DNA of 64,000 nucleotides from NCBI GenBank assembly GCA_046331625.1, contig JAXLQL010000005.1, positions 310,001-374,000 of the forward strand, in the 5' to 3' direction. A program made the translations under genes and the position numbers. The notes under the pieces were generated by a model, which searched no databases, was not told the origin of the DNA, and saw only the letters and a program-made list of their open reading frames with translations. Positions 1 to 9,474 of this stretch are shown piece by piece. The stretch comes from JAXLQL01 sp046331625 (GTDB lineage: Bacteria; Acidobacteriota; Terriglobia; Bryobacterales; Bryobacteraceae). The number at the start of each line of letters is the position of its first letter. Position 1 is the first letter of the stretch.

Positions 1-401
1 CGCACCCGCCAGTGACTGAAGTTCGGAAAACCCACGATCGCCTTGCGGCCGACGCGCAACATTTCCTTCAGCACCACCAACGGCCGCTGTGTCTGCTGCA
101 GCGTCTGGCTCAGGATCACGTAGTCGAAGGCGTCGTCGGGATAGTCAGTGAGGCTGGCCTCGAGGTCGCCTTGATACACGGGAACGCCGCGCGCAATCGC
201 CTTCTGCACGTCGGCGCCATTGCGCTCGATGCCGCGAGCCTGCACCTGTTTGTTCTCCACCAGCCACTCGAGCAGTTCCGCATCTCCGCATCCCAAGTCG
301 AGCACGCGAGAGCCGGGCTCGATCAGTTCCGAGATGATCTGGTTGTCGCTGCGGCCGAGCACATGCCGCACCAGAGCTTTGGGAGGATTGGCCGCAGTCA
401 T
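1..401 (-). CDS. metW: MetW-like methionine biosynthesis methyltransferase (3' end outside window)
   Basis: Reading leftward from an ATG at 401, the product begins MTAANPPKALVRHVLG and shows a class I SAM-methyltransferase motif (VLDLGCGDAELL) followed by FDYVILSQTLQQ and VGFPNFSHW, which are characteristic of MetW. MetW is the usual partner of MetX in homoserine acylation for methionine synthesis. The gene follows metX directly: its ATG overlaps the metX TGA (ATGA at 398-401), so translation is probably coupled. About 133 residues are visible. The C-terminal part lies beyond the left edge of the window. The family call is strong from both motif and neighbour. Confidence 0.9.
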   Translation of the reverse strand, partial: MTAANPPKALVRHVLGRSDNQIISELIEPGSRVLDLGCGDAELLEWLVENKQVQARGIERNGADVQKAIARGVPVYQGDLEASLTDYPDDAFDYVILSQTLQQTQRPLVVLKEMLRVGRKAIVGFPNFSHWRV

Positions 402-1510
402 CGGCGCGAGACCTCCTTGTAGACGCGGCTTAGGAACCCGCGCACGATCTCGCTTTGCTCGCCCACTTCCACCAGGAACGCATCGTGTCCGTAGTTCGAA
501 GGTAACTCGCAGTAGGCCACGTCCCGGTTGCGGCTGCGCAGCGCGTTGACGATCTCGAGCGATTGATACGACGGATAGAGCCAGTCAGACGTGAAGCTGA
601 TCACCAGGAAGCTCGCCGAAGCGCGCTCGAGCGAAGCCGCCAGCGACGGATAGCCGGCCGAGAGGTCGAAGAAGTCCATCGCCTTGGTGATGTAGAGGTA
701 CGAATTGGCGTCGAAGCGGTCGACGAACTGGCTGCCTCGATAGTTGAGGTAGCTCTCCACCTCGAAGTCGATCGACATGTCGAGCCCGGGTTGGTCCTTG
801 CCGCGGAGTCTGCGTCCGAACTTCTGGCGCATGGACTCGTCGCTCATGTACGTGATGTGGCCCACCATGCGGGCCACCGAGAGTCCGCGCCCAGGGAGCT
901 TGCCGCCGTAGTAGTTGCCGTCGTTCCAGTTGGGGTCGGCCATGATGGCGCGGCGCCCCACTTCGTTGAAGGCGATCTGCATGGCCGTATGGCGCGCGGT
1001 ACTCGCGATCGGCAAGGCCGCGGCGACGCTCGAAGGAAAGCTCACGGCCCATTCGAGCACTTGCATCCCGCCCATCGAACCTCCGGCCACGGCCAGCAGT
1101 TTTTCGATGCCGAGGTGATCCACGAGCTTCTTCTGCAACCGGACCATGTCCGCAACCGTGACGCCGGGGAAGGTCATCGCAAAGGGCTGCCCAGTGGCGG
1201 GATTGGTGGAGCCGGGTCCGGTGGTGCCCTTGCACCCGGAAAGGACATTAGAACAAATCACGAAGTATTTGTTTGTATCGAACGCCTTACCGGGTCCGAT
1301 CATGTTGTCCCACCAGCCGGGCTTTCCGGTTTCCTTGTCGATGCCGGCGGCGTGGGCGTCTCCGGAGAAGGCGTGTTCGATCAGGATCGCATTGGCGCGT
1401 TTGGCGTCGAGTTCGCCGTAGGTCTGATAGGCGACGTCCACCGGCGTGATGGTGCCGCCGTTGTCCAGAGAGATCGAGTCAAACCGAACGGACTGGGTCT
1501 CGACGATCAC
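398..1510 (-). CDS. metX: Homoserine O-acetyltransferase MetX
   Basis: An alpha/beta-hydrolase acyltransferase of 370 residues that transfers an acyl group to homoserine, the first committed step of methionine synthesis. The nucleophile elbow AVAGGSMGGMQ is present, as are the acid region (SFTSDWLYP) and the catalytic His (SNYGHDAFLVE) near the C-terminus. The reading frame stays open upstream, but I chose the GTG at 1510 because it overlaps the stop of the preceding gene (GTGA, 1507-1510) and gives the usual family length. It is followed by metW with an ATGA overlap. Whether the acyl donor is acetyl- or succinyl-CoA cannot be settled by eye. Confidence 0.93.
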   Translation of the reverse strand: MIVETQSVRFDSISLDNGGTITPVDVAYQTYGELDAKRANAILIEHAFSGDAHAAGIDKETGKPGWWDNMIGPGKAFDTNKYFVICSNVLSGCKGTTGPGSTNPATGQPFAMTFPGVTVADMVRLQKKLVDHLGIEKLLAVAGGSMGGMQVLEWAVSFPSSVAAALPIASTARHTAMQIAFNEVGRRAIMADPNWNDGNYYGGKLPGRGLSVARMVGHITYMSDESMRQKFGRRLRGKDQPGLDMSIDFEVESYLNYRGSQFVDRFDANSYLYITKAMDFFDLSAGYPSLAASLERASASFLVISFTSDWLYPSYQSLEIVNALRSRNRDVAYCELPSNYGHDAFLVEVGEQSEIVRGFLSRVYKEVSRR

Positions 1511-2820
1511 GGGGAATTCCCAATGGTAGCATCCGGGCTCCGAACGCCGATTTCGATCGATTCCCGGCCCAGAAGGCGGGCTCCCGCTCGCACTTCGAGC
1601 CACGCCGGACCGGGAGGCACAACGGCGGGCACCTGGAAATTCAACTCCCACCGCGGCAGGCGCGGATCGGTGCGGAACGATTCGATGTCCACAACGGGTA
1701 CTCCCGAGATCGACGCTTGCACTGTGGCCGGGTCAATCACTTCCTCTACTGTCATCTTCACCACACCGTTGACGATGCTCGTTCCGGACATGAGATCCAC
1801 ACCGTCAGTGACCGAGAGCAGCTTTGGAACGCGCGGCCCGGCGGGCATGAGGCGGATCCAGGATTCGGCGCGATCACCGCCGAGTATGACGCGCACGGGC
1901 GCGGCGCCGGTGGAGAGGCCCTCGGGCAGGAGCACGTTGAGCTGCTGGAGCGAGTCGTGTTCGGGGTGCCCCAGGTACGTGGCAAACGCGGGCTTGCCGC
2001 CTACTTCGACGGAGATCTCATTCAGACCCGTGTCGGCGGGCAACCCTTCCACCCAGAGCGATAGCGCGGCGAAACGTCCGCTGACGGGTGCGATCGGTTC
2101 GGACGAATAGGCATTGGTGACACGCCGGATCCGCAGCTTCGCGGCTGGGAATGAGAACGGCGAAGGAGGCTTCCGCATCGTCGTCCACATGTACTGGGTT
2201 TCGATGCCTTCCATCGCCAACACGAGCAAGCCGCGCTCGCGCGCGAAGGCGAGCACATCACCCGCAGGTATGCGCACGCCAGACCAGGTGTCATAGTGCT
2301 TGGCCGTCTGCGGTAGTCCATTGAGTTGACAACGCAGGATGCCGCCGGGCTTCAAAATCCGCTGCGCTTCGTCGAGATAGCCGAGCACGACTTCTCGCGA
2401 AGGAATGTGCTGGAAGACCGCGTAAGAGTAGACGAAATCGAAGGAGTTGCTCGCAAAGGCTTCGAGGTTCGAGTTCGGCGCGTGATGCGGGTGCGCGTGC
2501 GGAACACCGGCAAGATTTTCGCGGGCACGGGCCACCATGCGATCGGAAATGTCCACGCCGTGGATTTCGCCGAAGTGCCGCGACATGGGTCGCATGAGGC
2601 GGCCGGGTCCGCAGCCGATCTCGAGCGCGCGGCGCGAACGCGGATCGGCTGGCGGCAGCCGCTTCAGTTCGAGTTCGAGCCCGAGCACCTGCTCGCGCGC
2701 GGTGTCGAAGAACTCTTCCCCATCCTGGTTGCGGCGGCCGAAAGCGACATAGTAGTGAGCGTCTTCGGTGGCGCGGCGATTCCAATCGTCGCGCATGCGC
2801 TCGGCGACGGACTCAGGCAT
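1507..2820 (-). CDS. SAM-dependent methyltransferase with C-terminal TIGR03437-like beta-sandwich domain
   Basis: 437 residues. Residues of about 60-170 form a class I methyltransferase: ALEIGCGPGRLMRPM is motif I, HGVDISDRMV motif II, and FDFVYSYAVFQHIPS with RILKPGGILRCQL the later motifs. From about residue 240 on the protein has beta-rich sequence including VEVGGKPAFATYLG, LQQLNVLLPEGLS and PVRVILGGD, resembling the TIGR03437 domain that normally ends secreted Solibacter-type proteins. No signal peptide is visible. It overlaps metX by 4 bp and lies 6 bp after the beta-helix lipoprotein gene. The substrate is unknown. Its position suggests co-transcription with methionine genes, but a role there is only inference. 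Confidence 0.8.
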   Translation of the reverse strand: MPESVAERMRDDWNRRATEDAHYYVAFGRRNQDGEEFFDTAREQVLGLELELKRLPPADPRSRRALEIGCGPGRLMRPMSRHFGEIHGVDISDRMVARARENLAGVPHAHPHHAPNSNLEAFASNSFDFVYSYAVFQHIPSREVVLGYLDEAQRILKPGGILRCQLNGLPQTAKHYDTWSGVRIPAGDVLAFARERGLLVLAMEGIETQYMWTTMRKPPSPFSFPAAKLRIRRVTNAYSSEPIAPVSGRFAALSLWVEGLPADTGLNEISVEVGGKPAFATYLGHPEHDSLQQLNVLLPEGLSTGAAPVRVILGGDRAESWIRLMPAGPRVPKLLSVTDGVDLMSGTSIVNGVVKMTVEEVIDPATVQASISGVPVVDIESFRTDPRLPRWELNFQVPAVVPPGPAWLEVRAGARLLGRESIEIGVRSPDATIGNSP

Positions 2821-2826
2821 GGTGGC

Positions 2827-4188
2827 TTACTGATCGGAACATTTGTTGCCGGTTATGGTGTTGGAAGCCAGCGACACCTTCGGATTGCTCAAGATGCAGC
2901 GCGTACTCATCCGGTAGCCGGAAATCACGTTGCCTTCGATGACGTTCTTGCGGGCGGGCGCCACGCGGTCAGCACGATCGGCCAGGTAGATGCCTGCCTG
3001 CATGAGGTCCGGATCGTCCGGTTGTTGCGGGCACGCGGCCTGCGTAGGCGTATTGTCGCAATGCCATTTGTTGAGATTCAGTAGCTTGTTGCCGGTGACC
3101 CTGTGCCCTTCCCCGATGATGAAAATGCCGCCGAACTTGGTTCCGTCGAAGACGTTGTCTCGAATCACGATCAACTGCGAATTCATGTCGCGATTGGAAT
3201 TGTTCATCACCAATGCGTAGTGCCCGTTGGGATAATCGGCGGCGGCGCCGCGGTTGACGCAGGTATTCTCGGAGACCTCGCCATCGTGGAAGCCGTCAAG
3301 GTCGATGCACTTGCCGTTGACTTCTTCGAACTGATTCTTGGCGTAGGCGGACTCGTCCACTTTACCCGCCGTATCGATCGCCACGGGCGTGCCTTGGTTT
3401 TCGACATCCACCACTTCGATCGGGAAACCGATGCGCTTTCCGGTGTTGCCTTCCACGCGCACGCGATTGGCGTGACCTACTTGAATGGCGTCACGGCCGA
3501 TGGTGTCGAACTTGTTGTTCGCGATGATTCCGCGGTAATTCCGCTGGGACAGGTACGTGGAATGGCTCCAGATGCCATTGCCGAGCACGTTTGCAAGAAC
3601 GCAGTCGCGCACGGTGAAATCATCGGTGCTCTCTTCGAGCAGAATCCCGCCAGAAGTGTTGTTGCGGTTGCGATTGTTCTTGCCGCCGGTGTTCTGAATG
3701 GTGACCTTCTCGATGTTGATCTTCTTGGTGCGGCTGGCGAGCACGGCGAACCCGTAGACCTCGGTGATCCGCATGTTGGAGATGGTTACGTCTTTGCTTT
3801 CGTCGACGATGATGGCGCTGCCTTGGAACTGGGTGAGGAACGTAGTGGCGGCGCTCGGCATGTCGATGGGGCGGGAGAGTTGCCGGCGGTTACCGTCGAT
3901 GGTGAATCCGTGGATATTGATCTTGGTGGCATTCGGCACCACGATCAAAGCGCGCCCTTGAAAATCAGGAGCGGCCTTGAGAACGCTATCGGGAGCGCCC
4001 GTAATTTCGAGATCGAATGCATTCGGAGGCACACGCAGTTCGCGGCTGATTTCCGTAACTCCGGGCGGCAGCGTGACCACGCCGTTGCTTCTGTCGAGGG
4101 CGCTTTGCAGCCTGCCCGCGTTGCCTCCGCAGCCTGCCAGAAGGCACACTGAGGCCAACCATCCCACTCTGGGGGAAATCGAAAGCAT
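2827..4188 (-). CDS. Right-handed parallel beta-helix lipoprotein
   Basis: 453 residues. The N-terminus MLSISPRVGWLASVCLLAGC has a charged start, a hydrophobic stretch and a lipobox (LLAGC), so it is a likely lipoprotein. The rest shows repeated Asn-rich turns typical of pectate-lyase/NosD-type beta-helices, for example KINIHGFTIDGNRR, DVTISNMRITEVYGF, KKINIEKVTIQNTGG and VIEGNVISGYRMS. These proteins bind or cleave polysaccharides at the cell surface. No catalytic set is identifiable by eye, so the substrate is unknown. It is the first gene of the leftward run that ends with metX-metW and is divergent from the gene at 4210 with only about 20 bp between them. Confidence 0.8.
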   Translation of the reverse strand: MLSISPRVGWLASVCLLAGCGGNAGRLQSALDRSNGVVTLPPGVTEISRELRVPPNAFDLEITGAPDSVLKAAPDFQGRALIVVPNATKINIHGFTIDGNRRQLSRPIDMPSAATTFLTQFQGSAIIVDESKDVTISNMRITEVYGFAVLASRTKKINIEKVTIQNTGGKNNRNRNNTSGGILLEESTDDFTVRDCVLANVLGNGIWSHSTYLSQRNYRGIIANNKFDTIGRDAIQVGHANRVRVEGNTGKRIGFPIEVVDVENQGTPVAIDTAGKVDESAYAKNQFEEVNGKCIDLDGFHDGEVSENTCVNRGAAADYPNGHYALVMNNSNRDMNSQLIVIRDNVFDGTKFGGIFIIGEGHRVTGNKLLNLNKWHCDNTPTQAACPQQPDDPDLMQAGIYLADRADRVAPARKNVIEGNVISGYRMSTRCILSNPKVSLASNTITGNKCSDQ

Positions 4189-4209
4189 GAACTCGTTATT
4201 CTAGCGTTG

Positions 4210-5142
4210 ATGGCGATCCGATTTCGAGAGGTGGTCTGGGATGGCTTCGGGCCCCTCAGCGTGGAAGCCCCGGGCGGGGCGATTGTCGGGGTGATCGGCG
4301 GGGATTCGCCAGCACTCGAAGGCGTGCTGCGGTTGGCATGCGGACTCGAGCATCCGGTCTCGGGCGGCGCGGAGGCAGATGCGCCGCGACGGCTGCTCCG
4401 GTGGGATGATCCGCTCGATCTGTCCCCTGCCGGGACGCTTGCGTTAGCGCACACGTTGGCTCCGCACGACGCGGTGGTGAGAGCGCGCACAAAAGCCGCC
4501 CTCGAACGGCTGCGACGGGCGGGCACATCGATCCTGCTGCTTTCGCACGAGCATGATCTATTGCGTGAGATCTGCGATGAGGTGTGGTGGATCGAAGGCG
4601 GCCGCCTGGCATTTCGCGGAACTCCGTCCGAGACGCTGGCCATGTACGATCGCGCGTGTGCCAAGCGTTTGGCCGAATGGGCTGCCGAAGCAAGTCAGCA
4701 GCTACTCCCATCGATGCGGCGCGGCGATGGACGTGCGGAACTCGTATCGGTGCAGACGCTCGACGCGAGCGGCGCACCGTCGGTGGTGCTGCGGAATGGG
4801 GAGACCGCGTCGGTTCGTGTATCGGTGCGGTTCGCTCACGCAGTGGCCGATCCGGTGTTGGGAATCATGATTCGGACGCGGATCGGATCGGAGGTCTTCG
4901 GGACCAACACGGAACTCGAGGGTTTGAAGCTCGGTCCGGTGGAGGCAGGCACAACGCGAACGGTGCTGTTCTCGTTCACGTGCAATCTGTGCCCGCAGGA
5001 ATACACGCTGACAGCGGCATCGCACGATCCGGACGGGGTGTGGCATGACTGGATGGAGGATGCGATTCTGTTCACGGTGGCGGCGTCGCGGTATACGGCG
5101 GGGGTTGCGGATTTGAAGGCGAAGGTCAGAATGGCGCCGTAG
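4210..5142 (+). CDS. Degenerate ABC ATPase fused to a Wzt-type C-terminal carbohydrate-binding domain
   Basis: 310 residues. The first ~150 look like an ABC ATPase that has lost its catalytic parts. The P-loop position reads GVIGGDSPALEGVLRLACG, without the GKS/T lysine. The signature region reads LSPAGTLALAHTLAP rather than LSGGQ. The Walker B/DE segment is missing. The switch region (LLLSHEHDLLREICDEVWWI) is kept. Residues about 180-300 resemble the Wzt C-terminal domain that binds the polysaccharide end during O-antigen export (GSEVFGTNTELEGL, CNLCPQEYTLTAASHDPDG, DWMEDAILFTV). No permease partner is adjacent. I chose ATG 4210 over the TTG at 4207. It may be a glycan-binding or regulatory pseudo-ATPase. 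Confidence 0.75.
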   Translation: MAIRFREVVWDGFGPLSVEAPGGAIVGVIGGDSPALEGVLRLACGLEHPVSGGAEADAPRRLLRWDDPLDLSPAGTLALAHTLAPHDAVVRARTKAALERLRRAGTSILLLSHEHDLLREICDEVWWIEGGRLAFRGTPSETLAMYDRACAKRLAEWAAEASQQLLPSMRRGDGRAELVSVQTLDASGAPSVVLRNGETASVRVSVRFAHAVADPVLGIMIRTRIGSEVFGTNTELEGLKLGPVEAGTTRTVLFSFTCNLCPQEYTLTAASHDPDGVWHDWMEDAILFTVAASRYTAGVADLKAKVRMAP

Positions 5143-5241
5143 GGGCCACGACCAAAGGGAGCGGTTGTCCGGTCTTCTTCACACGCCCGAATCCAAAGCC
5201 AACCGTTCTATCGGTCCGGCCGAGCTTACGGAAACTACCTG

Positions 5242-5270
5242 TTGACGCTCTACATATAATGTGATTCTAT
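5242..5270 (+). promoter_or_regulatory. Putative padR promoter
   Basis: A TTGACG -35 element lies at 5242-5247. The T/A-rich stretch 5265-5273 (TTCTATATA) gives a possible -10 at 17-19 bp spacing. It overlaps the perfect inverted repeat at 5250-5278, which fits autorepression by the PadR protein encoded 21 bp downstream. Confidence 0.45.
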
Positions 5271-5278
5271 ATATGTAG
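5250..5278. promoter_or_regulatory. PadR operator candidate: perfect 9-bp inverted repeat
   Basis: CTACATATA (5250-5258) and TATATGTAG (5270-5278) are perfect inverted copies separated by 11 bp. It is an AT-rich island in GC-rich surroundings and lies between the putative -35 and the padR start. PadR regulators commonly bind ACAT/ATGT-containing dyads in their own promoters, so this is the likely autoregulatory site. Confidence 0.65.
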
Positions 5279-5290
5279 ATTGACAAGGCC

Positions 5291-5620
5291 ATGCCGGACA
5301 ACAAATCCGAACTCCTCCAGGGCACACTCGACCTGCTGATCCTGAAAACCCTCCTCGCCGGCCCACTCCACGGCTACGGCATCGCGCAGCGCATCCTCGT
5401 GACGTCGCGCGAAATCCTCGACGTGCGGCAAGGCTCGCTTTACCCCGCGCTGCACAGGCTCGAGCGCAAGGGACTCGTGACCGCCAAGTGGAAGGAGCCG
5501 GAGAACGCACGCATGGCGAAGTTCTATTCGCTGACCGCCTCCGGGCGAAAGCATCTCGAAGGCGAACTCGAACAGTGGGCGCGCTACGCCCGCGCGATCA
5601 ACTGGGTCCTGGAGGCATGA
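5291..5620 (+). CDS. PadR-family transcriptional regulator
   Basis: 109 residues, the normal size for the short PadR class. The winged-helix signature is clear: LLQGTLDLLILKTLLAGPLHGYGIA at the N-terminus, then VRQGSLYPALHRLERKGLV, and a C-terminal YSLTASGRKHLEGELEQW. In Acidobacteriota such genes typically sit directly before large FtsX-like permeases and are thought to control them. Here the next gene starts 3 bp downstream. The palindrome at 5250-5278 is the probable operator. Confidence 0.93.
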   Translation: MPDNKSELLQGTLDLLILKTLLAGPLHGYGIAQRILVTSREILDVRQGSLYPALHRLERKGLVTAKWKEPENARMAKFYSLTASGRKHLEGELEQWARYARAINWVLEA

Positions 5621-5623
5621 ACC

Positions 5624-8295
5624 ATGCAATGGCCGTGGCGAAACACAGGGAACGACCTCGACCTCGAGGTCCAACATCACCTCCAATCTCTCGCTGACGA
5701 ATTCGAACGGCAAGGCGTACGGCGCCACGAAGCTCTGCAACGCGCTCGCCGGGAATTCGGCGGAGTGGACAAGTTCACCGAGGAAACCCGCGACGAACAC
5801 CGCTTCGGCTGGCTCGCGGACCTCGCCGGCGACGTCACCTTTGGCTGGCGCATGATGAAGAAAGCGCCGTCGTAACGTCAGCCGCGATCCTGTCGCTCGC
5901 CCTCGGCATCGGCGCCACCACGGCCATCGTCTCCCTGACTTCGGCGGTGATGTGGCGCTCGTTGGGCGTACCTGATCCGGAACAGCTGTCCGAGGTCATC
6001 TGGGTGACTCACGACTCCCCGGATATTTACCGCAACACGAACGGAAGCAATTACCGCGAAGGACCCGTTCACTTCTTCGACTTCTTCAGCCAGTTCGCAT
6101 TTGACGCCATGCGGGCGCGGGTGGCCGGGGGGGCGCAACTCGCCGCGCACCTGAACAGCGGGCCCGTGAGCGTGACCTTTCACGGAGCCAGCAGAGTGGC
6201 ACACCTGCGCCCCGTCTCGGGCAATTTCTTCGATCTGCTGAAGCCCAAGGTCTATCTCGGGCGTTTGCTGGCCGAATCAGACGCCGATCCCTCCGCCGAG
6301 CCTGCCGTTGTGGTGACGCACGGCTTCTTCTCGAACCATTTGGAAGCCAGCGCCGATGCAATCGGCAAGAGCATCAAGATCAACAACGGCCACTATTCGA
6401 TCGCAGGCGTGCTGGCGCCGGAGTTTACCGGAATCATCACCGGCGAAAACACGGAGCTTTACACCGCCATTCCACACAGTCCGCAGTGGCTGGTAGCCGA
6501 TAGCTGGTACCGGCGCAACGCTCATGATCCGCGCTCGGCCTCGCTGCAAGTCATCGCCCGCCGATCGCCGGGCATACCGGAGGAAATCCTGCGCGCCGAA
6601 CTCGACGCAGCCTTTGCGGCCACGTGGCCGGCGCAACCCCGCAGTGTGCAAGCGACTCCGCAAATTCGCGTGCAGAACGCCAGCGGAGGACTGGGCGAGG
6701 TCCGGAGGAACCTCGGCAATCCACTTTACATGCTGCTCGGACTGGTGACACTCGTGCTGCTGATCGCCTGCGCGAACGTCGCGAACCTGTTGCTCACCCG
6801 ATCCAGCGCACGCGCGCGGGAGGCGGCGTTGCGGATTTCACTCGGTTGCGATCGCGGCCGCCTTCTGCGCCAGTTCCTCACGGAAAGCGCGATGATCGCG
6901 ATCGCGGGAGGAGCGCTCAGCTTCGCGGTGGCACAGATCCTGTTGCGCATCATGCCCCGTCTCGCGCCCGGCGGCTCAGATGGATTGAGCCTGTCCTTCG
7001 GGCTCGATCCGCACGCCCCCCTGGCAACCGCCGCGGTCACACTGCTCACGCTCGTGCTCTTCGGACTCTATCCGGCGTGGAGATCGGCGCGCCTCGACGC
7101 CTACCCGGCGCTGAAGGACGGAACGGGCAGTCTGGGCCCCTCCGCTCGATCGTGGTGGAGCCCCGGCAAGGCGTTGGTGCTTGTTCAAGTCGCATTAGGC
7201 GTCCTTCTCCTCACCTCTGCAGCCACCTTCACGTGGCAGCTATGGACCATTGTCACCCGCGACACCGGCTTCGAGCGCGGCCACCTCCTCCTGTTCGACA
7301 TGAGGCCCGGGGAGTCCGGACACACCGGCGGACGCCTGCGCGAGTTTTACACCGGCCTCGCGGAGCGCCTGTCCTCGGTCCCCGGCGTGGACTTCGCCGG
7401 ACTGTCCCAAAGACGGCCACTCTCCGGCGGCTCATCGAACACAGATGTTACGGGTCCGGGGATCGAACGGCCCATTCGCGTCTCCTACAACAAGGTGAGC
7501 GCGCCGTACCTGAGTGCTCTCGGAGTACCGATCCTCGCGGGACGAGGAATGACCGAGGCGGAGGTGAGGTCCGGTGCAAAAGTTGCGATCGTGAGCGAAG
7601 ACTTGGCCAAGGACCTGGGAGGCTCTCCAGTTGGCGGTTCGATCCGGCTCGATGACGTACTCCTCGACGTAGTAGGAGTCGCCGCCAACGCCCGCTACTC
7701 GGACATGAACCGCTTGCAGAAAGTAGTGTACGTGCCAGTGGACTACACGCGCGAGGCGCTGACCGTCGTCGTCAGGACCAGTATCCCGCCTCACCATGTG
7801 CTGAAATCCGTTCGCGCCGCGCTCCACGAAATCGACGCCGCGCTGCCGATGGTTGACGTCTACACGATGGAGCAGCAGATCGGCCGCACCCTTCGCCGCG
7901 AGCGAATGTTCGCCTGGCTCTGCGGCAGCTTCGGCATACTCGCGCTCGCGCTTTGTGTCGTGGGGCTCTACGGCGTCATGTCCTACGCGGCCGCCCGCCG
8001 CGTTCCCGAGATCGGAATGCGGATGGCGCTCGGGGCTACGCGTGGCGACGTGCTTGCCCGAGTCCTTCGCGAGGGAATGGGCTTGGTGCTGGGCGGCCTA
8101 CTGCTCGGCCTGCCCCTGGCGATCTACGGCGGCCAACTCGCGCAGGCGAACCGGCTCCTGCCCGAAGGGACTCTCCCCATTGCTCCGATGGCCATCGCAC
8201 TGGGCGCGATCACCGCCGCGGCGGTCCTCGCTGTATTGGCCCCCGCAGCGCGAGCCGCGTCCATCGATCCGGTCAAAGCCCTCCGGCAGGGATAG
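5624..8295 (+). pseudogene. MacB/FtsX-like permease of the acidobacterial duplicated-permease type, split by a frameshift near 5872
   Basis: The first 83 residues (MQWPWRNTGNDLDLEVQHHL...FGWRMMKKAPS) are the usual N-terminal helical segment of this permease family. They end at TAA 5873-5875. In the next frame the text resumes immediately with TSAAILSLALGIGATTAIVS, the conserved first transmembrane helix, and runs to 8295. Adding one base at about 5873 gives a continuous protein of about 890 residues. Two FtsX-type transmembrane blocks (about 6730-7090 and 7920-8290) and periplasmic MacB-like domains are present. The remaining reading frame, from GTG 5947 or ATG 5950, is intact for about 780 residues. 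This is either a real frameshift or a one-base sequence error. Such permeases export unknown substrates and work with a separate ATPase. Confidence 0.85.
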
Positions 8296-8304
8296 ACTTG
8301 GAAA

Positions 8305-8673
8305 ATGATCCGTCAGATCGCGCCCGTGTTTTTCACGTTGGACATCCCCGCGACGCTGTCCTACTACAAGGAGAAGCTCGGCTTCGAATGTCTCGGCACG
8401 TGGCATGATCCGCCGGTCTACGCGATCGTCGCTCGCGACCGGCAGGCGATCCACTTTCGGTGCGCCGCGCCGCCCACCTCTAATCCCGGCAAATATGGCG
8501 ACGAACTGCTCGACGCTTACCTCTTCGTGGAAGACGCCGATGCGCTCCATACCGAATACGCCGCCCGCGGCGTTGAATGCACTCGCGGATTGGCCGACAT
8601 GCCTTGGCGGTCACGCGAGTTCGTCGTCAAGGATTGCGATGGCCGGCTGCTCGCGTTCGGCGCGAGCCTGTAG
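8305..8673 (+). CDS. VOC-family (glyoxalase/dioxygenase-like) protein
   Basis: 122 residues, one glyoxalase-fold unit made of two beta-alpha-beta-beta-beta modules: QIAPVFFTLDIPATLSYYKEKLGFE, then DAYLFVEDADALHTEYAARGVE, ending REFVVKDCDGRLLAFG. The DCDGRLLAFG ending with a near-normal metal Glu/Asp position is typical of VOC proteins that include bleomycin-resistance and glyoxalase relatives. The substrate cannot be inferred. It begins 9 bp after the permease stop and may be carried on the same transcript. Confidence 0.85.
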   Translation: MIRQIAPVFFTLDIPATLSYYKEKLGFECLGTWHDPPVYAIVARDRQAIHFRCAAPPTSNPGKYGDELLDAYLFVEDADALHTEYAARGVECTRGLADMPWRSREFVVKDCDGRLLAFGASL

Positions 8674-8772
8674 CCGCCCATCGAGACCATCGCGACTTCG
8701 AGAGATTCATCCTCAGAACGACAGTTAGCTGCTGACGGCGAGGCGGGCCGTAGCCACAGCAGGGCCCGTTCG

Positions 8773-9417
8773 TCAGTCGAGGGCTTCAAGATACTGCACG
8801 GTGATGAGGCGGCGCTCGACGTGTTCCTCGACTAGGTGCACGAGTTGGCGGCGCAGACCGGCGGCGGTAGGGCGGCTCCACTCGCGGGAGGACAGCTTCG
8901 AGATCGGTGTGCGCAAGATTTCCTCGGCGAGCGCGTGGTCTTCTTCGGTGAGTTCGACGGGAGCGAGGATTCCGGCGAGACGTACCGCCCAGAGAGCGAA
9001 GTAGTTGACTGCTGGCCAGAGCCCGGCGCGACCAGTCTGGGCGAGATAGTCGGTCACGGCGATGAGGAGCCGGAAGAACTTCTCGTTGGCTTCGCCGGGC
9101 GGCAGCAGAAGCTCGCTCAATTCGGCGACGAAATCGAGCGCGACGGCGAGGTCGTAGTCAGAGAGCTCGAAGCGGGAGCGGATGAGTTCGCAGCCATCGA
9201 GCGTGTCGAGGTCTCGATTCTCTCGATGGAAGTGATGCATGCGGACAAGGGAGAGGCGCTCGAGTCCGCTGCCGAACTGGCTGCCTGGTTTGCGCGCACG
9301 GCGGGCGACGCCGCGGAGCTTGCCGAGGTCGCGGGTGAAGAAGCTGACGATGAGGTCGGCTTCGCGGAGGGGATAGGTGCGGAGAACGAACGCTTCGCTG
9401 ACTCGGGAGGTAGCCAT
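8773..9417 (-). CDS. recO: DNA repair protein RecO
   Basis: 214 residues starting MATSRVSEAFVLRTYPLREADLI, the OB-fold N-terminus of RecO, followed by FFTRDLGKLRGVARRARKPGSQFGSGLERL, which is very characteristic. RecO helps load RecA at gaps with RecF/RecR. The open frame continues upstream, but that part is the translated hairpin repeat (9475-9515), so ATG 9417 is preferred. At about 214 residues it is slightly short and lacks the C-terminal zinc Cys cluster found in some RecO proteins. Confidence 0.92.
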   Translation of the reverse strand: MATSRVSEAFVLRTYPLREADLIVSFFTRDLGKLRGVARRARKPGSQFGSGLERLSLVRMHHFHRENRDLDTLDGCELIRSRFELSDYDLAVALDFVAELSELLLPPGEANEKFFRLLIAVTDYLAQTGRAGLWPAVNYFALWAVRLAGILAPVELTEEDHALAEEILRTPISKLSSREWSRPTAAGLRRQLVHLVEEHVERRLITVQYLEALD

Positions 9418-9474
9418 GCTGCTAATTTGCCCGCGCGGGATTCGACGGAGACTCGCGGCCCGGCGCGGCCCGGC

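Noticed and set aside
563..2110. 515-codon plus-strand open frame
   Set aside because: Shadow of metX and the methyltransferase in high-GC DNA.
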